Assembly: GCA_004555245.1 (NCBI GenBank) | Contig: SFIS01000047.1 | Span: 1-24,983 of the forward strand | From: Bacteroidales bacterium | Lineage (GTDB): Bacteria; Bacteroidota; Bacteroidia; Bacteroidales; Bacteroidaceae | Direction: 5' to 3' | DNA: 24,983 bases | In this document: piece after piece, positions 8,227 to 16,619 of the stretch | Position numbering within the stretch: position 1 is the first letter of the stretch | Layout: every line of letters begins with the position of its first letter | Notes under the pieces: model-generated | The model's input: the letters and a program-made list of their open reading frames with translations, nothing else | Databases searched by the model: none | What the model was told of the DNA's origin: nothing | Position numbers and translations under genes: made by a program

Positions 8227-9306
8227 TCATCCTACTGCCTGCCGGCGGGCTTCGTCGAATGCCGCTTCCTCTGCTGCGGCGATTATTTCCTCGCGTGTCA
8301 GCTCTTTCTGTTCTACCTGCAGGTCAGAGAAGTCGATGTCGAGTGTCTCTTCAGCTTCTGCCTGTGGCGCTGCCTTCCGTTCGTTGGCGCGTCTTTCGGA
8401 CTGCGCGGACGCATTGCGGCTTGATGTCTCTGAAGATTCTTCAGCCGTCGCGCCGTTGTCCGAGATGATGAAATTCTGTGCATCGTTGACGTCCTTCTCC
8501 ACATCGGGGACAACGGCTACGGGCTCTTCTTCCATCTTCGTGCGGTCTGTCTTTGCCTGGAAGATGCTGTCGCAGAACTTCGGTTGCTTGCGCAGTTTCT
8601 TCAGCGTGTCCTCCGCCGCGTGCTGCTGTGCCTCTTTCTTGGAGAATCCCCTGCCTTTGCAAGCCTCAATGTTCTCGAGCATACAGACGTATTCAAAGAC
8701 GGGCGAGCCGTTCTCGTCCTTTGTCTCCTCAACACATCTGAACTCCATGACAACGCGGTTTTTCTGCGTCCACTCTATGAGTTTCGACTTGAAATTGACC
8801 TCTTTGTATGCCACTTTGTCTATGTTGACGAGTTTCGAGAGAATCTGTTTCTGCACGAACTTCATGCATGCGTCGTACCCGTGGTCGAGATAAAGCGCTC
8901 CGACAAGAGCCTCGAAGGCATTGCCGCCCATGTAGGAGTTGTGTGTGGCAGAGCGTCCGGAAGAGAGGATGAGCTGTGTGATGCCCATCTCTTTCGCCAG
9001 ACGTCCGAGTGTCTCGCGCTGCACGAGTTTCGAGCGTGTGTTTGTGAGAAAGCCCTCGCGTTTTCCGGGAAAGTGGTCATATACGATATGCCCGACGGTG
9101 GCGTCAAGCACGGCATCGCCAAGAAACTCCAGACGTTCGTTGTTGGCAGGACGTCCCTTGGCGGTGCGGTGTGCCACACTCTTGTGCATGAGGGCGAGCT
9201 TGTATAGAGAGATGTTGTGGGGCAGGATGCCGAGGATGCGGTAGAGTTGCAGGTAGAGTTCTTTGTCTTTTCTGAAAGGTAGCTTTATATGGTCTATGAT
9301 GTTCAT
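8227..9306 (-). CDS. rnc: Ribonuclease III with a long acidic C-terminal tail
   Basis: This is a double-stranded RNA endonuclease for rRNA and mRNA processing. From the ATG at 9306 it has 359 residues. The catalytic domain carries the signature NERLEFLGD at 56-64; E60 and D64 match E. coli E41 and D45. The second pair, in GNAFEALVGA, is N129 and E132; the first of these is Asp in E. coli (D114), so one metal ligand position holds Asn. A dsRNA-binding domain follows at about 170-240 (GRGFSKKEAQQHAAEDTLKKL). Residues 241-359 are an extra low-complexity, Glu/Ala-rich tail; E. coli RNase III has only 226 residues in all. An upstream ATG at 9351 or 9456 would add Arg-rich residues unlike the family. 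It lies 175 bases after fabF in the same direction, a common Bacteroidota arrangement. Confidence 0.93.
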   Translation of the reverse strand: MNIIDHIKLPFRKDKELYLQLYRILGILPHNISLYKLALMHKSVAHRTAKGRPANNERLEFLGDAVLDATVGHIVYDHFPGKREGFLTNTRSKLVQRETLGRLAKEMGITQLILSSGRSATHNSYMGGNAFEALVGALYLDHGYDACMKFVQKQILSKLVNIDKVAYKEVNFKSKLIEWTQKNRVVMEFRCVEETKDENGSPVFEYVCMLENIEACKGRGFSKKEAQQHAAEDTLKKLRKQPKFCDSIFQAKTDRTKMEEEPVAVVPDVEKDVNDAQNFIISDNGATAEESSETSSRNASAQSERRANERKAAPQAEAEETLDIDFSDLQVEQKELTREEIIAAAEEAAFDEARRQAVG

Positions 9307-9481
9307 AAAGGGATATCTTCCGGCGGCTGCGGTGCCGCCGCTTTGTGACATGTCTCTTCGGTGTGGCACGATGTAGCCGGCAACCGAGTGCAGACGGAAG
9401 TCCCAGACGCTTCGTCGCGAAGCGCCAGGCTGTCGCCTGCGCACGGCTGCCGGCATTCGTCATGTCATCAGGTCAGCTGCA

Positions 9482-10747
9482 TCAGCAAGAGTATTTCTTG
9501 AAGATGACGCATGCGTTGTGACCGCCGAAGCCGAATGTGTTTGACAGTGCGGCACGCACTTCGCGCTTCTGTGCCACGTTGAATGTAAAGTTGAGATTGT
9601 AGTCGAGCTCCGGATCGTCGTCGCCCTCTTCGTGGTTGATTGTCGGAGGCACTATATCGTTCTGTACGGCGAGGACAGAGAACATCGCCTCTGTAGCGCC
9701 GGCAGCACCGAGCAGGTGGCCTGTCATCGACTTTGTAGAAGAGATGTTGAGCTTGTAGGCAGCATCGCCGAAGACGTCCTTGATGGCCTTTGCCTCAGAG
9801 ATGTCGCCGACATGAGTTGATGTGCCGTGTACGTTGATGTAGTCGATCTCCTCCGGTTTCATGCCGGCATCGTCGAGCGCGTTCTCCATGACGAGCTTTG
9901 CTCCGAGGCCTTCCGGATGTGATGCAGTGATGTGATGTGCGTCGGCAGAGAGCCCTGCGCCTACCATCTCGGCGTAGATCTTTGCGCCGCGTGCCTTGGC
10001 GTGCTCAAGTTCTTCGAGTATGAGAATTGATGCGCCCTCGGCCATTACGAAGCCGTCGCGGCTTGCAGAGAACGGGCGGCTTGCCTTCTCCGGCTCGTCG
10101 TTGCGTGTAGAGAGTGCGTGCATGGCGTTGAAACCGCCTACGCCGCACGCTGCTATAGCGGCTTCAGCACCGCCGGTCACCATGACGTCAGCCTTGCCGA
10201 GGCGTATGAGGTTGAAAGCGTCGGCCAGTGCGTTGGTAGAAGAAGCGCAGGCAGATGCGGTGATGTAGTTAGGGCCGTGGAAGCCGTACTTTATGGAGAT
10301 ATGTCCGCATGCTATGTCGCCAATCATCTTCGGGATGAAGAAGGGGTTGAACTTCGGACCCATCGTAGGTCCGTTGATAGCCCAGTTGCACACCTCGTCC
10401 TCGAAAGTGCGCATTCCGCCGATGCCTACACCCATGACAACACCAACACGGTTCTTGTCAACGGTGTCGAGGTCGAGCCCCGAATCCTCTACAGCCTGTG
10501 TCGCTGCTGCGACCGAATACTGGCAGTAGGGGTCCATCTTGCGGGCTTCCTTGCGGTCGATATATTCTGCGGGGTTGAAGTTCTTCACCTCGCAGGCGAA
10601 TTGTGTCTTGAATGCTGACGCGTCAAAGCGTGTGATGGGTGCTGCTCCGCTCTTGCCTGCAACGATATTCTTCCATGTCTCTTCAACATTGTTGCCGAGT
10701 GGAGTGATGGCTCCCAAGCCTGTTACAACTACTCTTTTCAGTTCCAT
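9482..10747 (-). CDS. fabF: Beta-ketoacyl-ACP synthase II
   Basis: This 421-residue protein is the condensing enzyme that extends acyl-ACP with malonyl-ACP in fatty acid synthesis, and its length is normal for FabF. The catalytic triad is visible: Cys167 in TASACASS, His307 in NVHGTSTHVGD and His344 in KSMTGHLLGAAG, with the conserved Lys339 just before the second His. The N terminus MELKRVVVTGLGAITPLG is typical and fixes the start. It sits downstream of acpP, whose product carries its substrates, and upstream of rnc. A terminator-like hairpin in the 190-base acpP-fabF gap may lower its expression relative to ACP. Confidence 0.97.
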   Translation of the reverse strand: MELKRVVVTGLGAITPLGNNVEETWKNIVAGKSGAAPITRFDASAFKTQFACEVKNFNPAEYIDRKEARKMDPYCQYSVAAATQAVEDSGLDLDTVDKNRVGVVMGVGIGGMRTFEDEVCNWAINGPTMGPKFNPFFIPKMIGDIACGHISIKYGFHGPNYITASACASSTNALADAFNLIRLGKADVMVTGGAEAAIAACGVGGFNAMHALSTRNDEPEKASRPFSASRDGFVMAEGASILILEELEHAKARGAKIYAEMVGAGLSADAHHITASHPEGLGAKLVMENALDDAGMKPEEIDYINVHGTSTHVGDISEAKAIKDVFGDAAYKLNISSTKSMTGHLLGAAGATEAMFSVLAVQNDIVPPTINHEEGDDDPELDYNLNFTFNVAQKREVRAALSNTFGFGGHNACVIFKKYSC

Positions 10748-10864
10748 AGAATAATTATAATATATGTGTCTTTGTGGGGTTGTATGATGTTGCGCTGACG
10801 TAGCCTGCGTTCTGTGCAGTGTGTCTTGTATCGGCAGGCTTGTCGTGTGTGCGCTTCTTTTACG

Positions 10865-10912
10865 AAAAAACGGAAGCTACGCCATCCCGATAGAGAAATG
10901 ACACAACTTCCG
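10865..10912 (-). terminator. Terminator-like hairpin between acpP and fabF (possible attenuator)
   Basis: On the minus strand CGGAAG (10912-10907) pairs with CTTCCG (10876-10871) and is followed at once by six T (10870-10865). The loop is about 30 bases, long for an intrinsic terminator, so the stem of 6 bp may only partly terminate. It lies 26 bases after the acpP stop. It would let ACP be made in excess over FabF and RNase III. Confidence 0.5.
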
Positions 10913-10937
10913 GTTAGATTATGTGTGAAAGAGATTC

Positions 10938-11177
10938 TTATTTCTCAACATTAGCTTCGATATATGCGATAGCGTCGCCCACTGTTGAAATAGTCTCTGC
11001 CTTGTCGTCTGGAATGTTTACGCTGAAAGCCTTCTCAAATTCCATGATGAGCTCTACTGTATCGAGAGAATCTGCACCGAGGTCGTTTGTGAAAGATGCT
11101 TCTGCACTTACTTCTGATTCGTCAACGCCAAGTTTCTCAACGATGATCTCTTTTACTTTCTGTTCGATTTCTGACAT
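10938..11177 (-). CDS. acpP: Acyl carrier protein
   Basis: This 79-residue acidic protein is the cytoplasmic carrier of growing fatty acyl chains. The 4'-phosphopantetheine site is Ser37 in the motif GADSLDTVEL, matching the universal DSL signature. Length and the surrounding helices (EKLGVDESEV, DDKAETISTVGDAI) are as expected. It is the first gene of acpP-fabF-rnc and has a good promoter about 75 bases upstream. Its high-abundance role fits the hairpin that follows it. Confidence 0.98.
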   Translation of the reverse strand: MSEIEQKVKEIIVEKLGVDESEVSAEASFTNDLGADSLDTVELIMEFEKAFSVNIPDDKAETISTVGDAIAYIEANVEK

Positions 11178-11253
11178 GATTGTAATGTTTTTGTTGATTG
11201 TTAATTTAATTCCTTTACCTTAAAAATTCTGGGGTGTTAACACATTTACGCTG

Positions 11254-11285
11254 CAAAGTAACGAATAATTCTTTAATCTGACAAA
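11254..11285 (-). promoter_or_regulatory. Promoter of acpP-fabF-rnc
   Basis: On the minus strand TTTG at 11285-11282 and TTACTTTG at 11261-11254 are separated by 20 bases. This fits the Bacteroidota -33/-7 promoter with one deviation in the -7 box (TT for TA). Transcription would start near 11247, giving a leader of about 70 bases. Confidence 0.65.
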
Positions 11286-11452
11286 TTTTTTTCACAAAAA
11301 ATGCGTGTTATTTGCACATTGTCAGTCGATTTGTGCACATTTTTTGACATAAACTAATCCATTTTCCCTTTTTCCTGCTTTTCCCTGTCATTTATTTCGC
11401 AAATCAGCATTGGCGGGATAGTGTAGCGGAGACATACCTCTAAGGGCCGGTT

Positions 11453-12001
11453 TCACACCTTCCATTTCCAGTAGGTGTGTCCGAAAATGAAGATGTCGCG
11501 CATGTGTCTGAAGCCGAGGCTGTGATACAGTCTCTGCGCGCCGGTGTTGTCCGGATCGACGGCGAGTGTGACGGCGAGCCCCAGCCGCTTTCCCTCGGCG
11601 ATTGCGTGGGTGAGCAAAGCCCTGCCTATGCCGCGGTTACGGAACTCGGGCATGACTGCCAACGAGTCGAGATAGTATTCTCCTGCCTCCGTCTCGTCTT
11701 CCATTTCGGGAAATTCGATGTCGAACTCGCGTTTCAGCAGCGGCATCGTGACCTGGCGCATGGCGGCATACCGCGAGCCGTCGTAGGCTGTGATGATGCC
11801 GGCTTCGTTGCCGTCAGCCATGGCGACGGTGGTGTTCTGCGGCGAATAGAGGACATCGTGGCGGCTGCAGACGAGGTCGGCGAAACGCCGGAGACGTTCG
11901 TCTGTCACGTCGTTGATGAGTAGCGCGGCGTGCAGACCGCGCGAGAGGAGCAGAGAATCGGCTGTGGTTGCCGGTCTGAATGTAATCATGTTGTCTTGCA
12001 T
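11453..12001 (-). CDS. GNAT-family N-acetyltransferase
   Basis: This 182-residue protein is of the acetyl-CoA-dependent GNAT superfamily. The acetyl-CoA pyrophosphate loop is RNRGIGRALL at 121-130, preceded by the beta strand YLDSLAVMPEF and followed by DNTGAQRLYHSLGF at 151-164, the classic motif B region. The acceptor substrate cannot be told. A Met at residue 5 (MITFRPAT) is an equally plausible start because the fold normally opens there. It follows the histidine phosphatase gene by 103 bases on the same strand and may be co-transcribed; a functional link is not obvious. Confidence 0.9.
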   Translation of the reverse strand: MQDNMITFRPATTADSLLLSRGLHAALLINDVTDERLRRFADLVCSRHDVLYSPQNTTVAMADGNEAGIITAYDGSRYAAMRQVTMPLLKREFDIEFPEMEDETEAGEYYLDSLAVMPEFRNRGIGRALLTHAIAEGKRLGLAVTLAVDPDNTGAQRLYHSLGFRHMRDIFIFGHTYWKWKV

Positions 12002-12104
12002 TTACGGCAGATGAAATGTACGTCAAGAATTCGACATCCCGGACATTTTGTTCAGGACACCCCAGATGTCTATGCATTAGCGGCAGTGTTTCAGACAATC
12101 CGCG

Positions 12105-13439
12105 TCACTGTCTTGTAGCCTCGTAGGCAGCAAGTTTCTTCAGATAGTATGCCTTCACGTCGCTCCACCTGTAGTACGGGAAGATGTTTGTCTTTATCGG
12201 GAGCCGCGCTTCGTTCTCGTTGCGCAGAATCTTGACAAGTATGTCCTTGTTTTTGGAATCCTTGTCTGCTGTCTTTGCCTTCGCACCTACGGAGCGGTAG
12301 AAGACGAGCTGTATATTGCAGGCCATCGGGAAGATTCGGTAGTCGCACCATTCCTTCTGCGGCAGGGTGTTGAGGTCTGGTATGTCGCGGTTTGTATCGT
12401 CGAGTTCGAGCAGGCAGGTGAGAGGCATCACCATGGTGTCGTGTCCGAAACGCAGGTGCGCCCCGCAGTTGTCGAGGCGCAGGCATGAATCGGCCTGGCT
12501 GATGATTTTGTGCAGGAGGTTGCGCTGCGAGTATGGCTGGACGCCGTCGGTGTAGCGCGACGGTCCGTAGTATAGATACCAGTAAGCGTTCTGCGCCTGC
12601 CACAAGTCGTAGCGTTCGTCTTCGGTGAATAGCCCCGTGAGATTCATCGTGTGGCGTATCTCCGAGCTCTGCACGTTCATGGCGAGCTTGTATATGTTGC
12701 GCATCAGTGCCTGCGCATCGAGTTTCTTCTGCCAGTATCCGCTGTCGTTGAAGAGGAGCGACATGAGTCGCTGGGGATGTGTATGCGCCGAGCGGAACTC
12801 CTTCACTATGCCGCGCGCCTTCTTCTTCGAGTTGTATATGACAGAATCGCTCTGGTTCATGTAGTACATGTCATGTTGCGAAGCGTCATGCGTTATGCTG
12901 AGTTTGGGGTTGAGGGACTTGAGTTTTAGCAATGCGTTCTCCATGGAGAGTATGCATCGTATGACAACTGTTGACTTGGCGTCGATGTGTGTCTCTTTTG
13001 CGAAAATCTCCGGGAAGTTGTCATACATCCTCTGTGCTATCTGCTGATGCTGCAAAGCGCCGAGCGGTGTGAGTTCGCCGTCACGTCCAGCCGCCTCGTT
13101 CTTCAGCAGCACGACGTTGGCAAGCAGTTCCTTGCCGGCCTGTGTGAGCACTCCGGCACTGTCGGCTGCAAGCAGAATCTTGTATGTCTCGTCATATACG
13201 TCGCCGATATGATAGCGCGAGCCGTGTCTGCCGTAGTGGCTGAGATAGACGGGTTCGTAGCCTTTCGGTGCGGGCGTGAGAGCCTTCTGCGGCCCGGGAT
13301 AAGCGACGTAGTTGTTTCCGGCAAGATACGGGTTCTTGCGGAAGTCCTCCCTGCACGACTGCGCGTCTGCTGCAGGCACGAGGAAAGCGGCCTGCAGGAC
13401 AAGAAGGATGGCTGTTGCGATGGTGCGATAGTTTGTCAT
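12105..13439 (-). CDS. Histidine acid phosphatase, phytase/MINPP-like
   Basis: This 444-residue periplasmic or secreted phosphomonoesterase belongs to clade 2 of the histidine phosphatase superfamily. A signal peptide covers about residues 1-26 (cleavage after AADA). The catalytic motif is RHGSR at 71-75 (nucleophile His72). The acid-donor HD pair is in FGHDT at 331-335, as in AppA-type phytases. Bacteroides relatives are often annotated as multiple inositol-polyphosphate phosphatase; the substrate here (phytate, sugar phosphates or other) is inference. Length fits the family. It has its own promoter with an 80-90 base leader, and the GNAT gene follows on the same strand. Confidence 0.9.
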   Translation of the reverse strand: MTNYRTIATAILLVLQAAFLVPAADAQSCREDFRKNPYLAGNNYVAYPGPQKALTPAPKGYEPVYLSHYGRHGSRYHIGDVYDETYKILLAADSAGVLTQAGKELLANVVLLKNEAAGRDGELTPLGALQHQQIAQRMYDNFPEIFAKETHIDAKSTVVIRCILSMENALLKLKSLNPKLSITHDASQHDMYYMNQSDSVIYNSKKKARGIVKEFRSAHTHPQRLMSLLFNDSGYWQKKLDAQALMRNIYKLAMNVQSSEIRHTMNLTGLFTEDERYDLWQAQNAYWYLYYGPSRYTDGVQPYSQRNLLHKIISQADSCLRLDNCGAHLRFGHDTMVMPLTCLLELDDTNRDIPDLNTLPQKEWCDYRIFPMACNIQLVFYRSVGAKAKTADKDSKNKDILVKILRNENEARLPIKTNIFPYYRWSDVKAYYLKKLAAYEATRQ

Positions 13440-13528
13440 AGGTGTCTTGAACTATGATTAAGGTGAACTGTGTATATATATAATAATGTATAGAATCAGC
13501 CTTATGGCGTTACGTTTCATATTTTCGG

Positions 13529-13560
13529 CAAAATTACGGAAAAAGAACGTAACCTGCAAA
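13529..13560 (-). promoter_or_regulatory. Promoter of the histidine acid phosphatase
   Basis: On the minus strand TTTG at 13560-13557 and TAATTTTG at 13536-13529 are separated by 20 bases, an exact Bacteroidota consensus. The predicted transcript has a leader of roughly 80-90 bases that includes a run of AT repeats near 13470-13482. Confidence 0.75.
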
Positions 13561-13638
13561 TTTCGCAATCAAAAAAGCTGTTTTTACTGCAACTGCATTG
13601 CAAAGAGGCATGAAAAATTGAAAAAGGTGTCGCCGCTG

Positions 13639-13669
13639 TTGGCTGTAAACGAATGATTTTGTAATTTTG
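13639..13669 (+). promoter_or_regulatory. Promoter of the metal efflux permease
   Basis: TAATTTTG at 13662-13669 is an exact -7 match. TTG at 13639-13641, 20 bases upstream, is a partial -33. The start codon is at 13698, giving a short leader of about 20 bases. Confidence 0.6.
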
Positions 13670-13697
13670 CAGACCAACACAGAAAATCTCATTCAAT

Positions 13698-15044
13698 ATG
13701 GAAGAAATACTTCATCTTATCAACGAGATGTCGCCCTATCTTCTTCTGGGCTTCTTTCTCGCCGGCATTCTCCACGCCTTTGTGCCTCGCGGATGCTACA
13801 CCCGTTATCTTTCCGAGCCGTCTTTCCGTTCGGTTGTCTATGCCGCCTTGTTCGGCATCCCGCTTCCATTGTGTTCGTGCGGTGTGATACCTACTGCCAT
13901 GTCTCTCCGGAAAGACGGTGCGTCGCACGGCGCAGTGACATCTTTTCTCATCGCCACCCCACAGACCGGTGTCGATTCCATCATCGCCACATTCAGCCTG
14001 ATGGGTCTTCCGTTCGCCGTGATACGCCCCGTTGCCGCTTTGGCGACAGCAGTTTTCGGCGGTGTGCTTGTCAACCGTTTCGGCGGCGGCGGCACGTCCT
14101 GCCAGCCGGCAGAGAGTGAGGAAGCGGAGTGCGGCTGCTGTCACGAGGATGCATCCGGTCGCCTTAGCTTTTTCCAGCGTATGGGCGTGGCATTGCGCTA
14201 TGCCTTTGTCGAGATGATGGAGGACATCGGCAAATGGCTTGTCGTAGGACTTGTCGTTGCAGGACTTATCACCGTCTTTGTCCCTGACAGCCTTTTCGCA
14301 GTCTTTCAGGGCAACACCCTGGCCTCGATGCTTCTTGTCCTGTGCCTCTCCGTGCCGATGTATCTATGCGCCACGGGGTCTATTCCTATCGCCGTCGCAC
14401 TGATGCTGAAGGGTCTGACACCCGGTGCGGGCCTTGTACTGCTTATGGCGGGTCCCGCCTGCAACATGGCGAGCATCCTCGTCATAAGGAAAGTGATGGG
14501 CAGACGCACTCTCGCCACTTACCTGGCAAGCATCATTCTGGGTGCCATAGCCTTCGGCTGGATGGTTGACACGCTGCAGTTCGGCGGCGTGATAGATTTC
14601 ACCCGGACTCTCAGGATGGACGGCGGCTGCTGCGAGGAGACCACCTCGTGGCTGTCATGGCTGTCAACGGCGGTTCTCGCACTGCTTCTCGTCTATGCCG
14701 TCGTGCTGCCTAAGTTAGGTCTGCGGAAGGCTGACGCATGCCACTGTCATGCAGGAGACGAAGATTGCGGCTGCCATGAAGGGCATTGCGGCTGCCATGA
14801 CGAGCATTGCCACTGCCATGACGGGGAGGAGGCAGCCGTCATGAATGAGCGTGTGTATGTTATTGAAGGCATGAACTGCAACCACTGCCGCAGTGCGGCA
14901 CAGGCAGCTCTCGCCGCTGTCGAGGGTGTCAGGGAGGCGAGTGTCACACTGTCTCCGCCCGAGGCCCGCATCACGGGCGACGCCGAGGAAAGCCGCCTTG
15001 AGGAAGCCGTAGCCGCTTTAGGCTTCAGGCTGCGGAGGAAGTGA
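13698..15044 (+). CDS. SO_0444-family Cu/Zn efflux permease with C-terminal HMA domain
   Basis: This 448-residue inner-membrane protein of the permease group (DUF318/YraQ-like, SO_0444 branch) is thought to export copper or zinc. The N-terminal half carries LFGIPLPLCSCGVIP with the conserved Cys59-Ser-Cys61 and ATPQTG near 86-91. The second membrane half carries PMYLCATGSIP and GPACNMASI. Between the halves is a small Cys cluster (Cys135, 145, 147, 148). Residues 345-378 form a Cys/His-rich linker encoded by three 21-base repeats. Residues 386-448 are a heavy-metal-associated domain with GMNCNHC (Cys394, Cys397). The fused metal-binding parts strongly support a metal substrate. No ArsR- or MerR-type regulator gene is adjacent. 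Confidence 0.92.
   Translation: MEEILHLINEMSPYLLLGFFLAGILHAFVPRGCYTRYLSEPSFRSVVYAALFGIPLPLCSCGVIPTAMSLRKDGASHGAVTSFLIATPQTGVDSIIATFSLMGLPFAVIRPVAALATAVFGGVLVNRFGGGGTSCQPAESEEAECGCCHEDASGRLSFFQRMGVALRYAFVEMMEDIGKWLVVGLVVAGLITVFVPDSLFAVFQGNTLASMLLVLCLSVPMYLCATGSIPIAVALMLKGLTPGAGLVLLMAGPACNMASILVIRKVMGRRTLATYLASIILGAIAFGWMVDTLQFGGVIDFTRTLRMDGGCCEETTSWLSWLSTAVLALLLVYAVVLPKLGLRKADACHCHAGDEDCGCHEGHCGCHDEHCHCHDGEEAAVMNERVYVIEGMNCNHCRSAAQAALAAVEGVREASVTLSPPEARITGDAEESRLEEAVAALGFRLRRK
14764..14826 (+). repeat. Three 21-base tandem repeats in the metal-binding linker
   Basis: Units start at 14764, 14785 and 14806 with core ATTGCGGCTGCCATGA. Each encodes a seven-residue Cys-x-Cys-His unit (CGCHEGH, CGCHDEH, CHCHDG). 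The in-frame period means copy number can change without breaking the reading frame, so the metal-binding capacity of the linker could vary between strains. Confidence 0.85.
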
Positions 15045-15152
15045 GGCGGTGTTCTTCGACCTGGTCGAAGAATACAGGAAACGGGGAGGAGGAAACGAAA
15101 GCAGAGACAAGAAAAACGGAAAGCGCAAGCATAGTGATTCAGAAACGGCTAC

Positions 15153-15197
15153 GCCCCCTGCAATGCATGTGTATTGCAGGGGGCGCGGCTGTTTTTT
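15153..15197 (+). terminator. Terminator of the efflux permease, possibly bidirectional
   Basis: A perfect 12-bp stem GCCCCCTGCAAT (15153-15164) pairs with ATTGCAGGGGGC (15173-15184) and is followed on the plus strand by a six-T run at 15192-15197. It lies in the 166-base gap between convergent genes. On the minus strand only GTTTCTG follows, so it may also stop transcripts of the MATE gene, less efficiently. A second perfect hairpin, TTCTTCGAC/GTCGAAGAA (15052-15072), sits just after the permease stop. Confidence 0.75.
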
Positions 15198-15210
15198 GTT
15201 GCAGGCACTG

Positions 15211-16566
15211 TCATTGTCCCGGCATCCCGCCGTGAACGGAGAGGCGCTTGCGGAAGATGAGCCAATAGAGCAGGCCTGCCACGGTGAGGCATACGGGGAA
15301 GGCGCTCCAGATGCCCACTATGCCATATTTCATCACAATGCCCAACCACCAGCTGAGCGGCAGCGAGACGATGAAATATGCGAAGACTGCCGCATACATC
15401 ATCAGGCGCATCTCTCCCAGCCCCCGCAATGCGTTTGCGAGACAACACTGAAAGGCATCGCTGATCTGATACAGTATGAGCGGGATGATTGTTGCAGCCA
15501 CGAGGCGGCAGACGGTGCGGTCGGCAGTGAAGAGGAAGCCTATGTCGTGGCGGAAGCAGAAGACCGGCACTGCCACCGTGGCCGCCATGGCGATGATGAT
15601 GAAGAAGCCGCTGCGCGTGACACGCACTATCTCTTCCGTGTCTCCCGTGCCTACATAATGGCTGACGCGTATGCTTATTGCGGTGGCTATTCCGAGATAC
15701 AGGTTGTAGAAGAACATCGACATGGTGATCATGATCTGATGTGCCGCCAGGGGTTTCGTTCCTGTCCATCCGACAAAGATAGCGACGAGCGAGAAGGCTC
15801 CGCACTCTACCGTTGACTGCAACGCCGACGACCAGCCCAGCCTGTGCAGGCTCTTGAAATATCCGTTCACATCGTCACGCCGTGCTTCCGCTATACCTAT
15901 TTTAAATATACAGAACTCGCGCTTTGTCAGGAGCAGGCAACAGAACGCTGCGGCGATGAGCATACGCGACACAGCCGTAGCGATGCCGGCGCCGAGAAGC
16001 CCCAGTTCCGGCATGCCGCAGTTGCCGTAGATAAGCGCCCAGTTGCCTGCGACGTTCAGCAGATTGCCCGAGATGAGGACATACATCGATATACTTGTCT
16101 TGCCTATCGTGTCGTAGAACTGTTTCATCTGGCAGCCTATGACGGTGAAAGGCAGAGAGAGAATATTGACGAGGAGATAGGGACGCATCAGCGGCAGCAA
16201 CTCTTCGGGCTGTCCGAAGTGCGGCAGCATCAGATAGAATGCTATGGAGCATACTGCAAGAAGTACAATCAGGACTGCGTTGGCATAGAATCCCGCCTTG
16301 AGAGCGGCTCCCGCCTGTTGCCTCTCGTTGCGTCCGATGAGGGGCCCGACGATTGGCGTGATGGCGAAATTGAAGCCTATGGCGAAGAGTACGGCGAGCA
16401 CGAAGATGTTGTTCACGAAGCTTGCCGCCGCGAGTTCGAGTGTCGAGTGATGCCCTATCATGAAGGTGTCGGCGAAGTTGAGGACAAGGTTGCCGACCTG
16501 GCCGACCACGATAGGCGTCCCGAGATGTACAAGGTCTCTGTAATGGTTGGTTGCTGTAGTCTGCAT
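15211..16566 (-). CDS. MATE-family multidrug or metabolite exporter
   Basis: This 451-residue inner-membrane protein is of the MATE/DinF type, which exports cationic or organic compounds using a sodium or proton gradient. From the ATG at 16566 it begins MQTTATNHYRDLVHLGTPIV and enters helix 1 (VVGQVGNLVLNFADTFMIG), the usual MATE opening with the conserved Asp. About twelve hydrophobic segments follow and the length is normal. The frame stays open upstream to 16944, but that part is polar, opposite the membrane family, and antisense to the preceding gene, so it is not coding. It follows the DUF4833 gene by 53 bases on the same strand and is probably in one operon with it. The substrate is unknown. 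Confidence 0.93.
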   Translation of the reverse strand: MQTTATNHYRDLVHLGTPIVVGQVGNLVLNFADTFMIGHHSTLELAAASFVNNIFVLAVLFAIGFNFAITPIVGPLIGRNERQQAGAALKAGFYANAVLIVLLAVCSIAFYLMLPHFGQPEELLPLMRPYLLVNILSLPFTVIGCQMKQFYDTIGKTSISMYVLISGNLLNVAGNWALIYGNCGMPELGLLGAGIATAVSRMLIAAAFCCLLLTKREFCIFKIGIAEARRDDVNGYFKSLHRLGWSSALQSTVECGAFSLVAIFVGWTGTKPLAAHQIMITMSMFFYNLYLGIATAISIRVSHYVGTGDTEEIVRVTRSGFFIIIAMAATVAVPVFCFRHDIGFLFTADRTVCRLVAATIIPLILYQISDAFQCCLANALRGLGEMRLMMYAAVFAYFIVSLPLSWWLGIVMKYGIVGIWSAFPVCLTVAGLLYWLIFRKRLSVHGGMPGQ

Positions 16567-16619
16567 GATGCTGTTTGCGGGATGAGGTTTGGCTTGTTGC
16601 GGGCCATGTGAGGCATGGC

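Noticed and set aside
9307..9456. RNase III start at 9456
   Set aside because: The extra 50 residues are Arg-rich, unlike the family, and no motif supports them. The ATG at 9306 opens a normal RNase III domain.
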